Part shown: piece by piece, positions 13,641-23,445 of the stretch | Layout: every line of letters begins with the position of its first letter | How positions within the stretch are numbered: the first letter of the stretch is position 1 | From: Poriferisodalis sp965214215 | Lineage (GTDB): Bacteria; Actinomycetota; Acidimicrobiia; Acidimicrobiales; Poriferisodalaceae | Length of the DNA stretch: 64,000 bases | Direction of reading: 5' to 3' | NCBI RefSeq assembly: GCF_965214215.1 | Contig: NZ_CBDCBD010000003.1 | Coordinates: 2,852,001 to 2,916,000 of the forward strand | The notes under the pieces: model-generated | What the model saw: the letters and a program-made list of their open reading frames with translations, nothing else | Told to the model about the DNA's origin: nothing | Database searches by the model: none | Translations under genes and position numbers: made by a program

Positions 13641-15006
13641 CAGCGACGGCGGCAGCGGGTCGAGAGCAGTGAACGGCGGCGCGATCGGCCCGTGCGGATC
13701 GGGCGGGGTGCGTGTGGATGCGGTGGACGTCGCCGCGCTGTGCGGTGAGAGCTTGCAGGCTCGGCTGGGTGAGATCGCTCGTGCTGAGTCCGGTCTGGCG
13801 GCGATGAAAGCGGACACGCTGAGCGAGATCACGCGCCGCAACGGCGACGGTGCTGCTGCGCATGCTGCTGTGGACGCGATGGCGGTCTCGGGCCGTCGGG
13901 CACGCGGCGAAGTGAGAGACGCAGTACGGCTCGGCGAGCTGGACGCGACCCGCCAAGGGCTCTCGGCGGGCACTGTGCCGGTGGGTCACGCGCAGCTGAT
14001 CGCCCGTGCCGCGGGCGGCGCTGCGATCGACGACGAGTACCTGGCCGAACGGGCAGGCTGTGAGGGCTATGACGAGTTCCGTCGCACCATTGCGCGTCAT
14101 GTGGCCGACATCAACCGCGACGACGGCGCTTCGGTGCTGGAACGCCAGCGCAAGGCGCGCACCGCCAAGCTCTTCACCCGCTCCGGTGACGGCATGACCG
14201 TGCTGAATCTCTGCGTCGACCCTGTCGCCGGCGCCCGGCTGGGAACGGTGATCGCCGCCGCCGAGCGGCGCCTGTTCCGAAACGAAGACCCCGCAGCACG
14301 GCGCACACCCGCCCAGCGGATGGCCGACGCCGTCACCGAGCTCATCTGCGATCCCGACGCCAAACGCCCAACCGGCGCGTCGCTGATCGTCGTCGCCGAC
14401 TACGACACAGTCAACCACCAGCTCACCGACGGCCGTCTCGCCGACGGCACCCCGATTCCGATCGGCGAGATCGCCCAGATCGCTGTCGACGCCGAGGTGC
14501 TGCCGGCCGTCTTCGAAGCCGCCACCGGCGATCTGCGGATGGGACGCAGCCGCCGCACCGCCACCGATCTCCAACGCGCCGCGCTGGCGTTGCGCGACAA
14601 GGGCTGTGTCGGCTGTGGCATCGCTCCTGAGAGATGCCAGTACCACCACATCGACCACTGGAAACACGGCGGACCCACCGACTACGCCAACCTCGTCACC
14701 GCCTGCGTCGATTGTCACAACGTCAAGATTCACCAACAAGGCTTCACCGCCCAATGGGACACCGAGAACAGCCGCTACGGCCTCCAACCGCCAACCGAGC
14801 CGACAGACCAGCCGCCGAGCGAGCCGACAGACCAGCCGCCAAGCGAGCCGACAGACCAACCGCCGGACCAGCCGCCGAACAGCGGCCATGGCCCGTCGCC
14901 CGCCGACAAGCCAACCCGAGCACCATCACGCCAGTCGAAGACCGCCCCGGGCGCTTCGACGAACAGCCCCGGCACCCAGACCGCACCCCGAGCACCACCC
15001 ACCTGA
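13414..15006 (+). CDS. DUF222 (13E12-type) protein with C-terminal HNH nuclease domain
   Basis: Up to 530 residues. The DUF222 helical domain spans about 90-330. An HNH motif follows near 395-450: CVGC...CQYHHIDHWKHGGPTDY...LVTACVDCHN, with the paired zinc cysteines and His residues intact. The C-terminus is a Pro-rich tail with three 24-bp repeats encoding PPSEPTDQ. The family is multicopy and probably mobile in actinobacteria; its biological role is not established. Starts at 13414, 13528 and 13636 are equally plausible because the promoter and first codons are triplicated; the first ~75 residues are just this duplication. The second family member is at 39136-40743. Confidence 0.85.
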   Translation: MNSGGDGDGDTPIAPSAAATQVAATPPSLSHPSHTVVPMDSDGDGDTPIAPSTAATQVAATPPSLSHPSHTVVPMDSDGGSGSRAVNGGAIGPCGSGGVRVDAVDVAALCGESLQARLGEIARAESGLAAMKADTLSEITRRNGDGAAAHAAVDAMAVSGRRARGEVRDAVRLGELDATRQGLSAGTVPVGHAQLIARAAGGAAIDDEYLAERAGCEGYDEFRRTIARHVADINRDDGASVLERQRKARTAKLFTRSGDGMTVLNLCVDPVAGARLGTVIAAAERRLFRNEDPAARRTPAQRMADAVTELICDPDAKRPTGASLIVVADYDTVNHQLTDGRLADGTPIPIGEIAQIAVDAEVLPAVFEAATGDLRMGRSRRTATDLQRAALALRDKGCVGCGIAPERCQYHHIDHWKHGGPTDYANLVTACVDCHNVKIHQQGFTAQWDTENSRYGLQPPTEPTDQPPSEPTDQPPSEPTDQPPDQPPNSGHGPSPADKPTRAPSRQSKTAPGASTNSPGTQTAPRAPPT

Positions 15007-15024
15007 ACCACCTGGGGGCAACCC

Positions 15025-15144
15025 CCACCTCTGACGCGCGGCGTCGGCCTGGGTGATCGCCCCGCTGGTGACCTGCAAGTTGATCTCTCATTTCGTCTCC
15101 GCAGACAGCCACTTGGGCCGACGCCGACCCTCGCTGGTCGTCAT
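15025..15144 (-). pseudogene. Transposase OrfA remnant
   Basis: From ATG 15144 (AGGAG at 15151-15155) the frame reads MTTSEGRRRPKWLSAETK, then TGA (15088-15090), then EINLQVTSGAITQADAAR. This resembles the N-terminus of an IS-type transposase subunit (KWLSAE-K-W-EIFLQVTSG-TQADAARRW); the stop falls where Trp is usual. Nothing of the remaining transposase is found. Confidence 0.5.
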
Positions 15145-15291
15145 CTGAAGCTCCTTCACACATCAGCGGGAACGCAACCAGACATGGACCATTTGTCAAC
15201 CAAAACTCCGCGGCGAAGTCAGACGCAACACAGGACTCTGTGGTGAATTACGGCGGTTCCGCAGCGGTTTTGGTCGTCGGTGGACGTGGTC
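15145..15291. other. Intergenic, nothing seen
   Basis: About 150 bases between the transposase remnant and the AbiEii-like gene; no gene, hairpin or repeat noticed. Confidence 0.5.
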
Positions 15292-15987
15292 TCAGATGTC
15301 AGCGATATCGCGCATTTCGGCGATTCGGTCACGCAGGTCGGGTGCCCGCCCTCGCAGGTAGTCCAGCGCATCCGCGCTGCGGTCCTCGTAGTCAGGGTCA
15401 GCGGGCAGCTTGCCCGGCTTGTCAAGCAATCGCGTTATCTCTTCGAGCACATGGGGCGGGTGGCTGTACCCAAAACGTCGGCAGTAATAGCCGAGACCTG
15501 CCTCAAGGCTGCATGCGCCGGATTGATCCATCGCAGCGAGGTCCAAGTAGTCACGCAGCTTGGGGCGCAGCCTGATGACATCGAGCTTGGCGGCCATCAG
15601 GTCCGGGATCGAGCCGACGTTCATCCCTGCGACCTCGGTGGGGGGAGCGACCCACCGCATGTCGGATGGCTGCACTTCGTTGGTCGGCAGCGCCCGGAAG
15701 ATGTCGACCCTCACCCCGTCGACGAAGCCATGGAACATGTTGCTGGACACCTCTTCGATGTCTACGACACTTGCCGCTGCACGCAGCCGCTTCTCCTGCG
15801 CTTTCCCGGAGAAGTCCTCCAGCGTGATGACGTCGAGATCTTCTGAGATTCTGTGCCGCAGGTGGATGGCGACGGCGGTTCCGCCCATCAGCACTCCCCC
15901 GACTCTGTTGGCGCAGTCTGCGACGTGCGGCCACACGCTGCGCAGATGCGCCGGCAAGACGTCGGCCAGATCGTCGAGCTCGCTCAT
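15292..15987 (-). CDS. AbiEii-type nucleotidyltransferase toxin
   Basis: 231 residues. The nucleotidyltransferase signature GGTAVAIHLRHRISEDLDVI lies near the N-terminus (G-G-T-A-x3-H-x2-H-R-x-S-x-D-x-D), as in AbiEii/MenT toxins of type IV abortive-infection systems, which modify tRNA 3' ends or use GTP. A third acidic position is in VDGVRVDIFRAL. The ATG at 15987 is taken because it overlaps the upstream stop (ATGA); the extra upstream frame is antisense of the partner gene. Gene order (antitoxin then toxin) matches abiE operons. Confidence 0.8.
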   Translation of the reverse strand: MSELDDLADVLPAHLRSVWPHVADCANRVGGVLMGGTAVAIHLRHRISEDLDVITLEDFSGKAQEKRLRAAASVVDIEEVSSNMFHGFVDGVRVDIFRALPTNEVQPSDMRWVAPPTEVAGMNVGSIPDLMAAKLDVIRLRPKLRDYLDLAAMDQSGACSLEAGLGYYCRRFGYSHPPHVLEEITRLLDKPGKLPADPDYEDRSADALDYLRGRAPDLRDRIAEMRDIADI

Positions 15988-16976
15988 GTCGCGACTGAGC
16001 GTCGAGCCAGCTCGGCGTCGAGCATCTCGGCGGTCGATCCGGTGTCGAACCCTCGCAGCGTGCGGCACTCCCCCAGCACGCTCGTCGGCAGCGCCGAGAT
16101 CGCCCACGCCCTGGCGCACACGTCTCGCCCGCCGAGCAGGGTCTCCGCGATGTGCAGGCCGTGCTGGGAGATTCGCAGCGTGTCAGCGGAGGCACCCGAC
16201 CAGAAGAGCCGCCAGAAACGCTGCGGCACACGATCCGCTGCCTCACTCGCACGGCGGATCGGCCTATCTCGCAGATATGCGAGCGCCTCCATGCAGTTGT
16301 CCGACCAGGACAGCGCCCACAGAGTCGCACGCCGCAGTTCGTATCCGCGCTGGATTGCCGTCTTGGTTCGCTCCGCCCAGCCGCGACGCTCGAGTTCGGC
16401 AAGGCATCGCGACGCCTGCGAATAGGAGACGTCCGCGAGCTCGGCGACTTTCGCTGCAGTAGCGCCGAACGGTCGTGCCCTCAACGCGTTCAGCACGCTC
16501 TTCGTTCCATTGCGCGACGACGCAAGCGGGTTGTCGTCTGCGCGGAGCGTGGCTGGCAGATGCTCGACCAGCCACGGGTCGCCCGGGCCAGAGGCTCGCC
16601 GGCACCGGTCTCGCAGCAGATGCCCCAACCTTTCAAACAGCTCGAGGTCCTTCACCGGCGACATGACCGAGGACATCTTGCGCGCGGTGACACGCGACAC
16701 ACCGATCGCCTCGACGATGATTGCCGGTGTCGGGTCCGGGAGTCTGGCTGCAGCCAGCCAGTCCGAGGGCGCCAGCTTCGTCGAGTGGATCTCCGTGCCG
16801 GTCGTGACCGTGAACCGCTTGCGGCAGCCGACACACCGCCAAGTGCTCCACTCACGATCACCGTTGACACCCAAGACGAGGCGGGCGCTACTTCCGCAGG
16901 AAGGACATGCTGGCTCGTCGGGCCATCTGACCGAAATCAGGAGCTGCTCTGCGTTCGCCTGCTCCATCACCTGCAT
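15984..16976 (-). CDS. AbiEi-like antitoxin with N-terminal transposase-type zinc ribbon
   Basis: 330 residues from ATG 16976. Residues 24-51 form a zinc ribbon (CPSC...CVGC). They are followed by KRFTVTTGTEIHSTKLAPSD and a helix-turn-helix (AIIVEAIGVSRVTARKMSS), the N-terminal layout of IS1595-family transposases. A winged helix follows at about 158-207 (ALRARPFGATAAKVAELADV then SYSQASRCLAELERRGW), then an AbiEi-like C-terminal half. No DDE catalytic domain is present. The start was chosen because a TACCCT box lies 6 nt upstream of ATG 16976 (leaderless); a TTG at 17015 is the longer alternative. As partner of AbiEii it should repress its own operon and block the toxin. Confidence 0.72.
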   Translation of the reverse strand: MQVMEQANAEQLLISVRWPDEPACPSCGSSARLVLGVNGDREWSTWRCVGCRKRFTVTTGTEIHSTKLAPSDWLAAARLPDPTPAIIVEAIGVSRVTARKMSSVMSPVKDLELFERLGHLLRDRCRRASGPGDPWLVEHLPATLRADDNPLASSRNGTKSVLNALRARPFGATAAKVAELADVSYSQASRCLAELERRGWAERTKTAIQRGYELRRATLWALSWSDNCMEALAYLRDRPIRRASEAADRVPQRFWRLFWSGASADTLRISQHGLHIAETLLGGRDVCARAWAISALPTSVLGECRTLRGFDTGSTAEMLDAELARRSVAT

Positions 16977-16982
16977 AAGCAC

Positions 16983-16988
16983 AGGGTA
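16983..16988 (-). promoter_or_regulatory. Leaderless -10 box of the AbiE-like operon
   Basis: TACCCT on the minus strand, followed by 6 nt and the ATG at 16976. This supports the shorter start of the antitoxin. Confidence 0.4.
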
Positions 16989-17046
16989 CCCGCCTGCGGG
17001 CTGTTTTCTTTCCAATGCGAACCAAAGCCAGAGCCGTCAATGCGGC

Positions 17047-18618
<1,572 letters not shown>

Positions 18619-18799
18619 ACGGAACTGAGGCTATGTTCCGCGAACGGTTCGCGATTCCCGCTGCGGCGGGCCGCGCACCCTGCGGCGCGGCCACAGTGCG
18701 TGGCTTGCCGGAGCGACAAGTCCACATGCTGCATCGGACCGAACCGGTGTTGCCGGATGCGGAATGCAAGGGAGGCTTGAGACACATGGCGGCAGATCG

Positions 18800-19795
18800 A
18801 TGACATTGACACGAAATGCGCTGTACCTGCAGGACGCTCACACGATCACCGAGGCGATGAGCTTCACCCAGTACGCCGAGGAACGCGGCTTCGAGGCCGT
18901 CTGGCAAGCCGACTCGCGGCTGGTGCGCGAAGCCAGCGTGCCGATGGCAGCGTTCGCGGCGACCACGTCGCGCATCAAGGTGGGCGCGGGCGTGATCGAC
19001 ATCTGGTCTCGCAACCCGGCTCGCCTGGCGTCGATGTTCTCGACGCTCGACGACCTCGCACCGGGCCGCATCATCTGCGGTCTGGGCGCGTGGTGGGATC
19101 CGCTGGCCGCGAAGGTCGGCATCAGCCGGGCCCGCCCGCTGGGCGCGATGCGCGAAGTCACCACCGTGGTGCGGGCGCTGCTCGCCAACGAGAACGTCAC
19201 CTTCCACGGCGATCACGTCCATCTCGACGACGTCGAGCTCGACTACGTGTACCAGGAGCGACGGCCCAAAGACGTGCCGATCTACATCGGCGCCACGGGC
19301 ATGAAGATGATGGAGCTGTGCGGCGAGATCGCTGACGGCGTCGTGCTGAACTATCTCGTCTCGCCCGACTACAACAGCCGTGCGATGGAGTCGCTCGAGC
19401 GGGGCGCCGCGTCGGTCGGGCGCAGCGTGGACGACCTGGACCGGCCCCAGCTGGTGGTCTGCTCGGTGCACGAGGACCGTGCGACGGCACTGGACATGGC
19501 CCGCAACATGGTCACCCAGTACCTCGGCCAGCAGCCGCACATCATGAAGGCCTCCGGAGTGCCCGACTCGCTGCTGGAAGAGGTCGGCAAGGCGCTGACC
19601 TGGCCCGCGACCGCTGAGCAGGTCGAGGCAGCATCGCGGCTGGTGCCCGACGACATCGTGCAGATGCTGACGGCCTCGGGCACGCCCGCGGAGGCCCGTG
19701 AGGCCGTCGACGGCTACCTGGCCAACGGCGCTACCTGCCCGATCCTGTATCCCCTGGGCGACGTCGAGGCGATGATCGACGCCTTCGCTGTCTGA
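18800..19795 (+). CDS. LLM-class (luciferase-like) flavin/F420-dependent oxidoreductase
   Basis: 331 residues of the luciferase-like TIM-barrel family, resembling methylene-tetrahydromethanopterin reductase-like actinobacterial enzymes. Visible are ERGFEAVWQADSRL, GAGVIDIWSRNPARLA, PGRIICGLGAWWDPLA and PIYIGATGMKMMELCGEIAD. These bind FMN or F420 and oxidise or reduce small organics. The ATG at 18800 begins the first strand (MTLTRNALYLQDAHT). The gene stands alone; a possible weak terminator follows at 19877-19894. Confidence 0.82.
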   Translation: MTLTRNALYLQDAHTITEAMSFTQYAEERGFEAVWQADSRLVREASVPMAAFAATTSRIKVGAGVIDIWSRNPARLASMFSTLDDLAPGRIICGLGAWWDPLAAKVGISRARPLGAMREVTTVVRALLANENVTFHGDHVHLDDVELDYVYQERRPKDVPIYIGATGMKMMELCGEIADGVVLNYLVSPDYNSRAMESLERGAASVGRSVDDLDRPQLVVCSVHEDRATALDMARNMVTQYLGQQPHIMKASGVPDSLLEEVGKALTWPATAEQVEAASRLVPDDIVQMLTASGTPAEAREAVDGYLANGATCPILYPLGDVEAMIDAFAV

Positions 19796-19876
19796 GCCCG
19801 GAACCGCTCGCCGCAGCAGACTGCCCGGAGTCGCCTAGGAGTCTGGTCGGAAGAGGGTTCCGGCCGAAACAACAAG

Positions 19877-19894
19877 CCGCTGACCTGCGGTTTT
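19877..19894 (+). terminator. Weak hairpin-T terminator candidate
   Basis: CCGC-TGACCT-GCGG followed by TTTT, located between the converging ends of the LLM gene and the kinase-fold gene. The stem is only 4 bp, so this is tentative. Confidence 0.25.
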
Positions 19895-19936
19895 GCGGGT
19901 GGAATATGCCGAAAATGCGACTTCCCGACCACGTTC

Positions 19937-20971
19937 CTAGTAGCCCAGCTCGGTCGCAGCACGTTCAAGCGCCACAGTGACCGACCAGTGCGTGCGTGCC
20001 AGTCGCAGGTCGTTGTTCGAGCCGTCGGCGTACAGACCCGCAGCGCTCATCCAGAACGCCGCCGAGCGCATGGCGTAGAGCAACTGAAAGTAGGCGCAGC
20101 GCTCGGGGTCGATCTCGATGCCGGTGGCCTGCTGGTAGCGGTCAATGAACAGCTCCCGCGGCACGACATTCGACAGCAGGTCGGTGCCCTCGCGGTTCAG
20201 CTCAGTGAGCACATAGGCCACGTCGTACATGGGATCGCCGATGACCTGCAGCTCCCAGTCGAGCACTGCAGACACCCGGTCGTCATGGATCAGGACATTG
20301 CCGGTCCGAAACGCACCGTGCACGAGGGTGAGCTGTTGCGTCGGCGGTGCGTTGTGCTTCAGCCAGCCGATCAGGTCGGCGAGGATCGGATGGCCCCGAT
20401 GCCCGGAGTCGTCGATGAGCGCCTGCCATTTGGCGATCTCGCGCAGCGCGAAGTCGCTGCCGCCGCCGGGCACGCCGAGAAACCCGAGCCCTGCCGCGTG
20501 CCAGTCGACGTTATGCACCGCAGCCAGCGCATCGGTGAAGCTGGCCGGCAGCACGCCGCGTTCGGCCGCAGCGGCGTAGTACTCGCGCCCCGCCCGGCGC
20601 CACGGGCTCGGACACTCGCCGGCCACTCGCTCCATCACGATGGCGGGAGCGCCGAGAACTGCTGGGTCGGGCTCGTACCAGAAGGCCCGCGGTGCGGGCA
20701 CGTCGGTGTTCTCGAGGCAGCGCAATACTCGGAATTGCTCTTCGAGGTCGGATTCGTGTCGCAGCAGGGCGTTGCCCGGGTCGCGTCGCAGGCAGAAGCC
20801 TTGGCTTTGCTCGTCGGCGCCGTCGGACCAGACGGCGTCGAACAGCCACGTCTCGTGCGACCAGCCCACCGCAATGCGCTGAGGAGTGACGATGTCGACG
20901 GGGCCGCTGACGCCGAGACGATCGCGCAGATACTCGCCGAGAACGCCAGTCAGATCAGGATCATCGAACAC
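19937..20971 (-). CDS. APH-fold phosphotransferase homologue lacking the catalytic Asp
   Basis: 344 residues of the aminoglycoside-phosphotransferase-like fold found beside acyl-CoA dehydrogenases. The catalytic loop reads LTLVHGAFRTGNVLIHD: His218 and Asn225 are present but the catalytic base expected after HG is Ala220 instead of Asp. The metal-binding VLDWE is intact. It may therefore be a pseudokinase or have changed chemistry. It begins with GTG at 20971; the first 14 codons and the leader lie in a 58-bp tandem duplication (20933-21048), and the upstream duplicate start is out of frame. Two uncharacterised genes precede it on the same strand. Confidence 0.78.
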   Translation of the reverse strand: MFDDPDLTGVLGEYLRDRLGVSGPVDIVTPQRIAVGWSHETWLFDAVWSDGADEQSQGFCLRRDPGNALLRHESDLEEQFRVLRCLENTDVPAPRAFWYEPDPAVLGAPAIVMERVAGECPSPWRRAGREYYAAAAERGVLPASFTDALAAVHNVDWHAAGLGFLGVPGGGSDFALREIAKWQALIDDSGHRGHPILADLIGWLKHNAPPTQQLTLVHGAFRTGNVLIHDDRVSAVLDWELQVIGDPMYDVAYVLTELNREGTDLLSNVVPRELFIDRYQQATGIEIDPERCAYFQLLYAMRSAAFWMSAAGLYADGSNNDLRLARTHWSVTVALERAATELGY

Positions 20972-21048
20972 TGTGTGGTGCTCCCCCGTCCTCGCCGAGA
21001 ACGCCAGTCGGATCTGGAACGTCGGACACTTTGTGGTGCTCCCCCGCG
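20933..21048. repeat. 58-bp tandem duplication over a gene start
   Basis: Two adjacent copies (20933-20990 and 20991-21048), each containing CTCGCCGAGAACGCCAGTC ... TGGTGCTCCCCC. The unit covers the leader and first codons of the kinase-fold gene, so a second GTG with near-identical codons lies upstream in another frame. Confidence 0.85.
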
Positions 21049-21052
21049 TTGG

Positions 21053-21490
21053 TCACCGAGCGATGTCCATACGACGATCGATGTCTCGACGCAGCGCATG
21101 CCGGATAGCGGCCAGCGCCGCTGCGGCCACCGGACCCGAAGGGCCCCACCCGTAGAGGGCGTCGATGACCTTCGTCGCAGCCGCAATCGACCCTTGAGCC
21201 CGCATGCGAGCGACGGCGTCGCCGACATCGGCTGGGACATATGCGACGGCGCCGTCTGAGGTGCTGGCTGTCGTCAACACAGCATCGAGCCGATCAGCCA
21301 GCGCTGTGACGTCGGCAATCTCGGCCGCACGATGTTCGTCTTGGAATTGTGCCTGTCTTGCCAGGCGCTGCAGGATCACCGAGGCCATGAACGCCTGGGT
21401 ACGGGCGTACTCCTCCTCGACCGCAGGGGCTATCTGGGCGCGCACGGTGTCTGCAAGTCGCGACAGCAGCTCGTGGTCGTCGAGGCTCAT
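21053..21490 (-). CDS. Conserved hypothetical protein
   Basis: 145 residues from ATG 21490, which overlaps the stop of the upstream gene (ATGA). Mostly helical, Ala/Arg-rich: MSLDDHELLSRLADTVRAQI ... ALRRDIDRRMDIAR. No catalytic motif recognised. Its place between a substrate-like beta protein and an APH-fold protein, all on one strand, suggests one small operon. Confidence 0.6.
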   Translation of the reverse strand: MSLDDHELLSRLADTVRAQIAPAVEEEYARTQAFMASVILQRLARQAQFQDEHRAAEIADVTALADRLDAVLTTASTSDGAVAYVPADVGDAVARMRAQGSIAAATKVIDALYGWGPSGPVAAAALAAIRHALRRDIDRRMDIAR

Positions 21491-22503
21491 GGTCTCGAAC
21501 TGGGAATCGACCAGTCGCCGCTGCGCTTGGCAGCAGCGAAGCGTCGAACCGGCCACATGTCCTGGTCCTCGCCCCAGCATGTCCCCACGCCGTCCACGTC
21601 CCAGCGGATGAGGCTGTTGATGTCGATGAAGCTGTGGCGGTTGATGATGATCCGGCTAACTGGCGTGCCCGTTGCCACGAAGGATCCGCCGGCAGCGTCG
21701 ACGGCGTCGATGCGGATTTCGGAGATCCAGCCCTCGGGGCTGCGCCGGACCGTGCGCTCGCCGTCCACGAGTCCGACCTGAGTGTCGCCGTGCTGGGTGA
21801 ACCCGTATGCGACCCGGTCCAGCCCGTCGCGGGCGTTCGTGACTGCCAGGAAACCCGACCCGTCATCGCAGGCGCCGGTGACGTAGGCGGCTTGACGGGG
21901 ACGGTCTTCGGGTCGACGTCCCCAGGTGCGGTCGCGCATAGACCAGCAATCAATGTCGATCGACTCACCGGCCAGCTCGATAGCGCCGGTGATTCTGCCG
22001 ATCTGGTCGAAGTGCGCCGAATGGCCGAACGTCGAGCTTCCCGCCGTCAGCGGCCGCGGCGGCAGTACCGCCTCGAAGCGCAGATCGGCGGCGAATCGGC
22101 CCGGGTCGTCGTAACCGAGCCGGTACGCCATCGTGGGGGTCTCGACCTCGACACTGACCCCGTTGGGCAGGGTCGCATCTCGCAGGTCGAGTTCTGGCGG
22201 CAGCCGCAGGGCGGTCAGATTGGAGCTGTAGGGAACCTCCCAAGGCAGGTGGGCCGTTGCATCCCACACCCAAGCCCCGCCCGAGATCGTGCCGATGTTG
22301 TGGCGCGCCAGCGTGTAGAGCCAGCCGCCGAGCGCCCGCTCTGTGTGATGGAACGAGAACCAGGCCGTTTCGGTGAACCACCAATCGTCACCCTTCAGAT
22401 GCGCGTGAAAGGCGTCGTCGTCGGGCGTGAAGACGGGAACGCTGCCGGGGTGCTGACTCACCTGGCGAAGCGTAGATCGGCCGGCCGGTTCAGCACTTCG
22501 CAT
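21487..22503 (-). CDS. Hypothetical protein, lipocalin/hydroxyneurosporene-synthase-like
   Basis: 338 residues, rich in Trp, Phe and beta strands (GDDWWFTETAWFSFHH, YTLARHNIGTISGGAWVWD, IDCWSMRDRTWG). The pattern resembles the tocopherol-cyclase/hydroxyneurosporene-synthase-like superfamily often found next to APH-type phosphotransferases in actinobacteria; this assignment is from memory of context and is tentative. A GTG at 22461 (VSQHPGSVPVFTPDDDAF) may be the true start. Overlaps the next gene by 4 nt. Confidence 0.6.
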   Translation of the reverse strand: MRSAEPAGRSTLRQVSQHPGSVPVFTPDDDAFHAHLKGDDWWFTETAWFSFHHTERALGGWLYTLARHNIGTISGGAWVWDATAHLPWEVPYSSNLTALRLPPELDLRDATLPNGVSVEVETPTMAYRLGYDDPGRFAADLRFEAVLPPRPLTAGSSTFGHSAHFDQIGRITGAIELAGESIDIDCWSMRDRTWGRRPEDRPRQAAYVTGACDDGSGFLAVTNARDGLDRVAYGFTQHGDTQVGLVDGERTVRRSPEGWISEIRIDAVDAAGGSFVATGTPVSRIIINRHSFIDINSLIRWDVDGVGTCWGEDQDMWPVRRFAAAKRSGDWSIPSSRP

Positions 22504-22703
22504 GCGAGGCGCACGTGGCTGGGGTTCGGTGGTCTGTGCCCACGATCCCCACGGCTAAGGGGCACTCGGACGGCACCTGCATGGATCTCTTTTAAGTATT
22601 TTCAACTAAATTCAATTGCTTTCAGTGTCACAATCTGTTGATGTGTGCTCATGACAAGGCGCAGACATGACTCATCACCGGCTCGCACATCGGGCATCGC
22701 GCG
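22504..22703. other. Intergenic region between divergent genes
   Basis: 200 bases with a locally AT-rich patch near 22590-22640 (TTTTAAGTATTTTCAACTAA), probably holding the promoters of the two flanking divergent genes. No gene seen. Confidence 0.5.
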
Positions 22704-23171
22704 ATGACCGCCGAGACCGTCCCGCTACTCGCCGTGGGCGTTCCTGTGCCGGTATTCGTCGCGTGGACGGCGACCATTCTTCTGGTCGTTGTCGGAAAGC
22801 AGTTGCTTCTCCTTCGGAGCTACCGCCGTTTCGTCCGCGAGACTGAAGCCAAGTTCCGGCGCCTCGAACAGCGCGCCGACGAGTACGAAGAACGGGTCGA
22901 CGCCGAACTCGCCCAGCTGCGCGCTGAACTCGACGCTTACGGCGCGTGGAGCGACGCGAACGACCGCTTCTTCCACCACGGCTTGGTGGCCGTATCCCAT
23001 CTGCTCGGAGCGAAGGCACTGCCAGCGCGTCGAGCCTGCGCGACCGAGCGGCTGCGCACCTCGGGGCGGCGTGCAACCGAGACAGCGTGGCGCCCGGTGC
23101 CGATCCGCACCGGAAGCTCCCCGCCCACCAAGCGTCCGACGGTGCGCGTGCAGCGACGCACCTGCCAGTAA
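22704..23171 (+). CDS. Hypothetical membrane-anchored coiled-coil protein
   Basis: 155 residues. One N-terminal membrane segment (VPVFVAWTATILLVVVGKQL) is followed by a charged coiled coil (ETEAKFRRLEQRADEYEERV ... AELAQLRAELDAY). After about residue 105 the sequence turns Arg/Thr-rich and looks like translated non-coding DNA, so the original C-terminus may have been lost next to the repeat element that begins at 23173. Function unknown. Confidence 0.45.
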   Translation: MTAETVPLLAVGVPVPVFVAWTATILLVVVGKQLLLLRSYRRFVRETEAKFRRLEQRADEYEERVDAELAQLRAELDAYGAWSDANDRFFHHGLVAVSHLLGAKALPARRACATERLRTSGRRATETAWRPVPIRTGSSPPTKRPTVRVQRRTCQ

Positions 23172-23172
23172 G

Positions 23173-23362
23173 CACTCGAGCGGGCAGGCACAGATGCCAT
23201 AGCGGTAGCGGCGGCACGAGACTCTGCGACGTTGCGATCGGTTCCGGAGGTGATGCACCGTGATGCGACGATGACGTCGGTGAGAAATGCGGTGCGGTAC
23301 ACATCTCTCGCCTGCTAGATCGCGGGAGCAGAGGGTTCTGCCGCCGCCACAGCGGGCGCACC
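23173..23362 (-). repeat. Dispersed intergenic repeat, long copy
   Basis: Two blocks, about 23173-23245 and 23313-23362, match the reverse complement of 38101-38219 with modest divergence. Shared words include GCATCTGTGCCT, GCAACGTCGCAGAGTCTC and AGGGTTCTGCCGCC. This copy has about 70 bp between the blocks that the other lacks. Confidence 0.75.
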
Positions 23363-23433
23363 AAACCGCGCGGCTCCCAAGCACACCCGTCGGCCAGCGA
23401 CGCTCCCCGACGGCACTTGCCGACTGTGGCGCG

Positions 23434-23445
23434 TACTGTTGGGGC
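23434..23445 (+). promoter_or_regulatory. Leaderless -10 box for the dioxygenase operon
   Basis: TACTGT (23434-23439), a 6-nt spacer, then ATG at 23446, with no ribosome site. The spacing fits transcription starting at the start codon. Confidence 0.45.

Noticed and set aside
14791..14880. Three 24-bp repeats as a possible CRISPR or regulatory array
   Set aside because: They encode the PPSEPTDQ repeats at the end of the DUF222 protein and have no spacers.
15025..15144. TGA in the transposase remnant as a second selenocysteine codon
   Set aside because: The stop replaces a Trp in a non-redox protein, no hairpin of SECIS type follows, and the gene is decayed.
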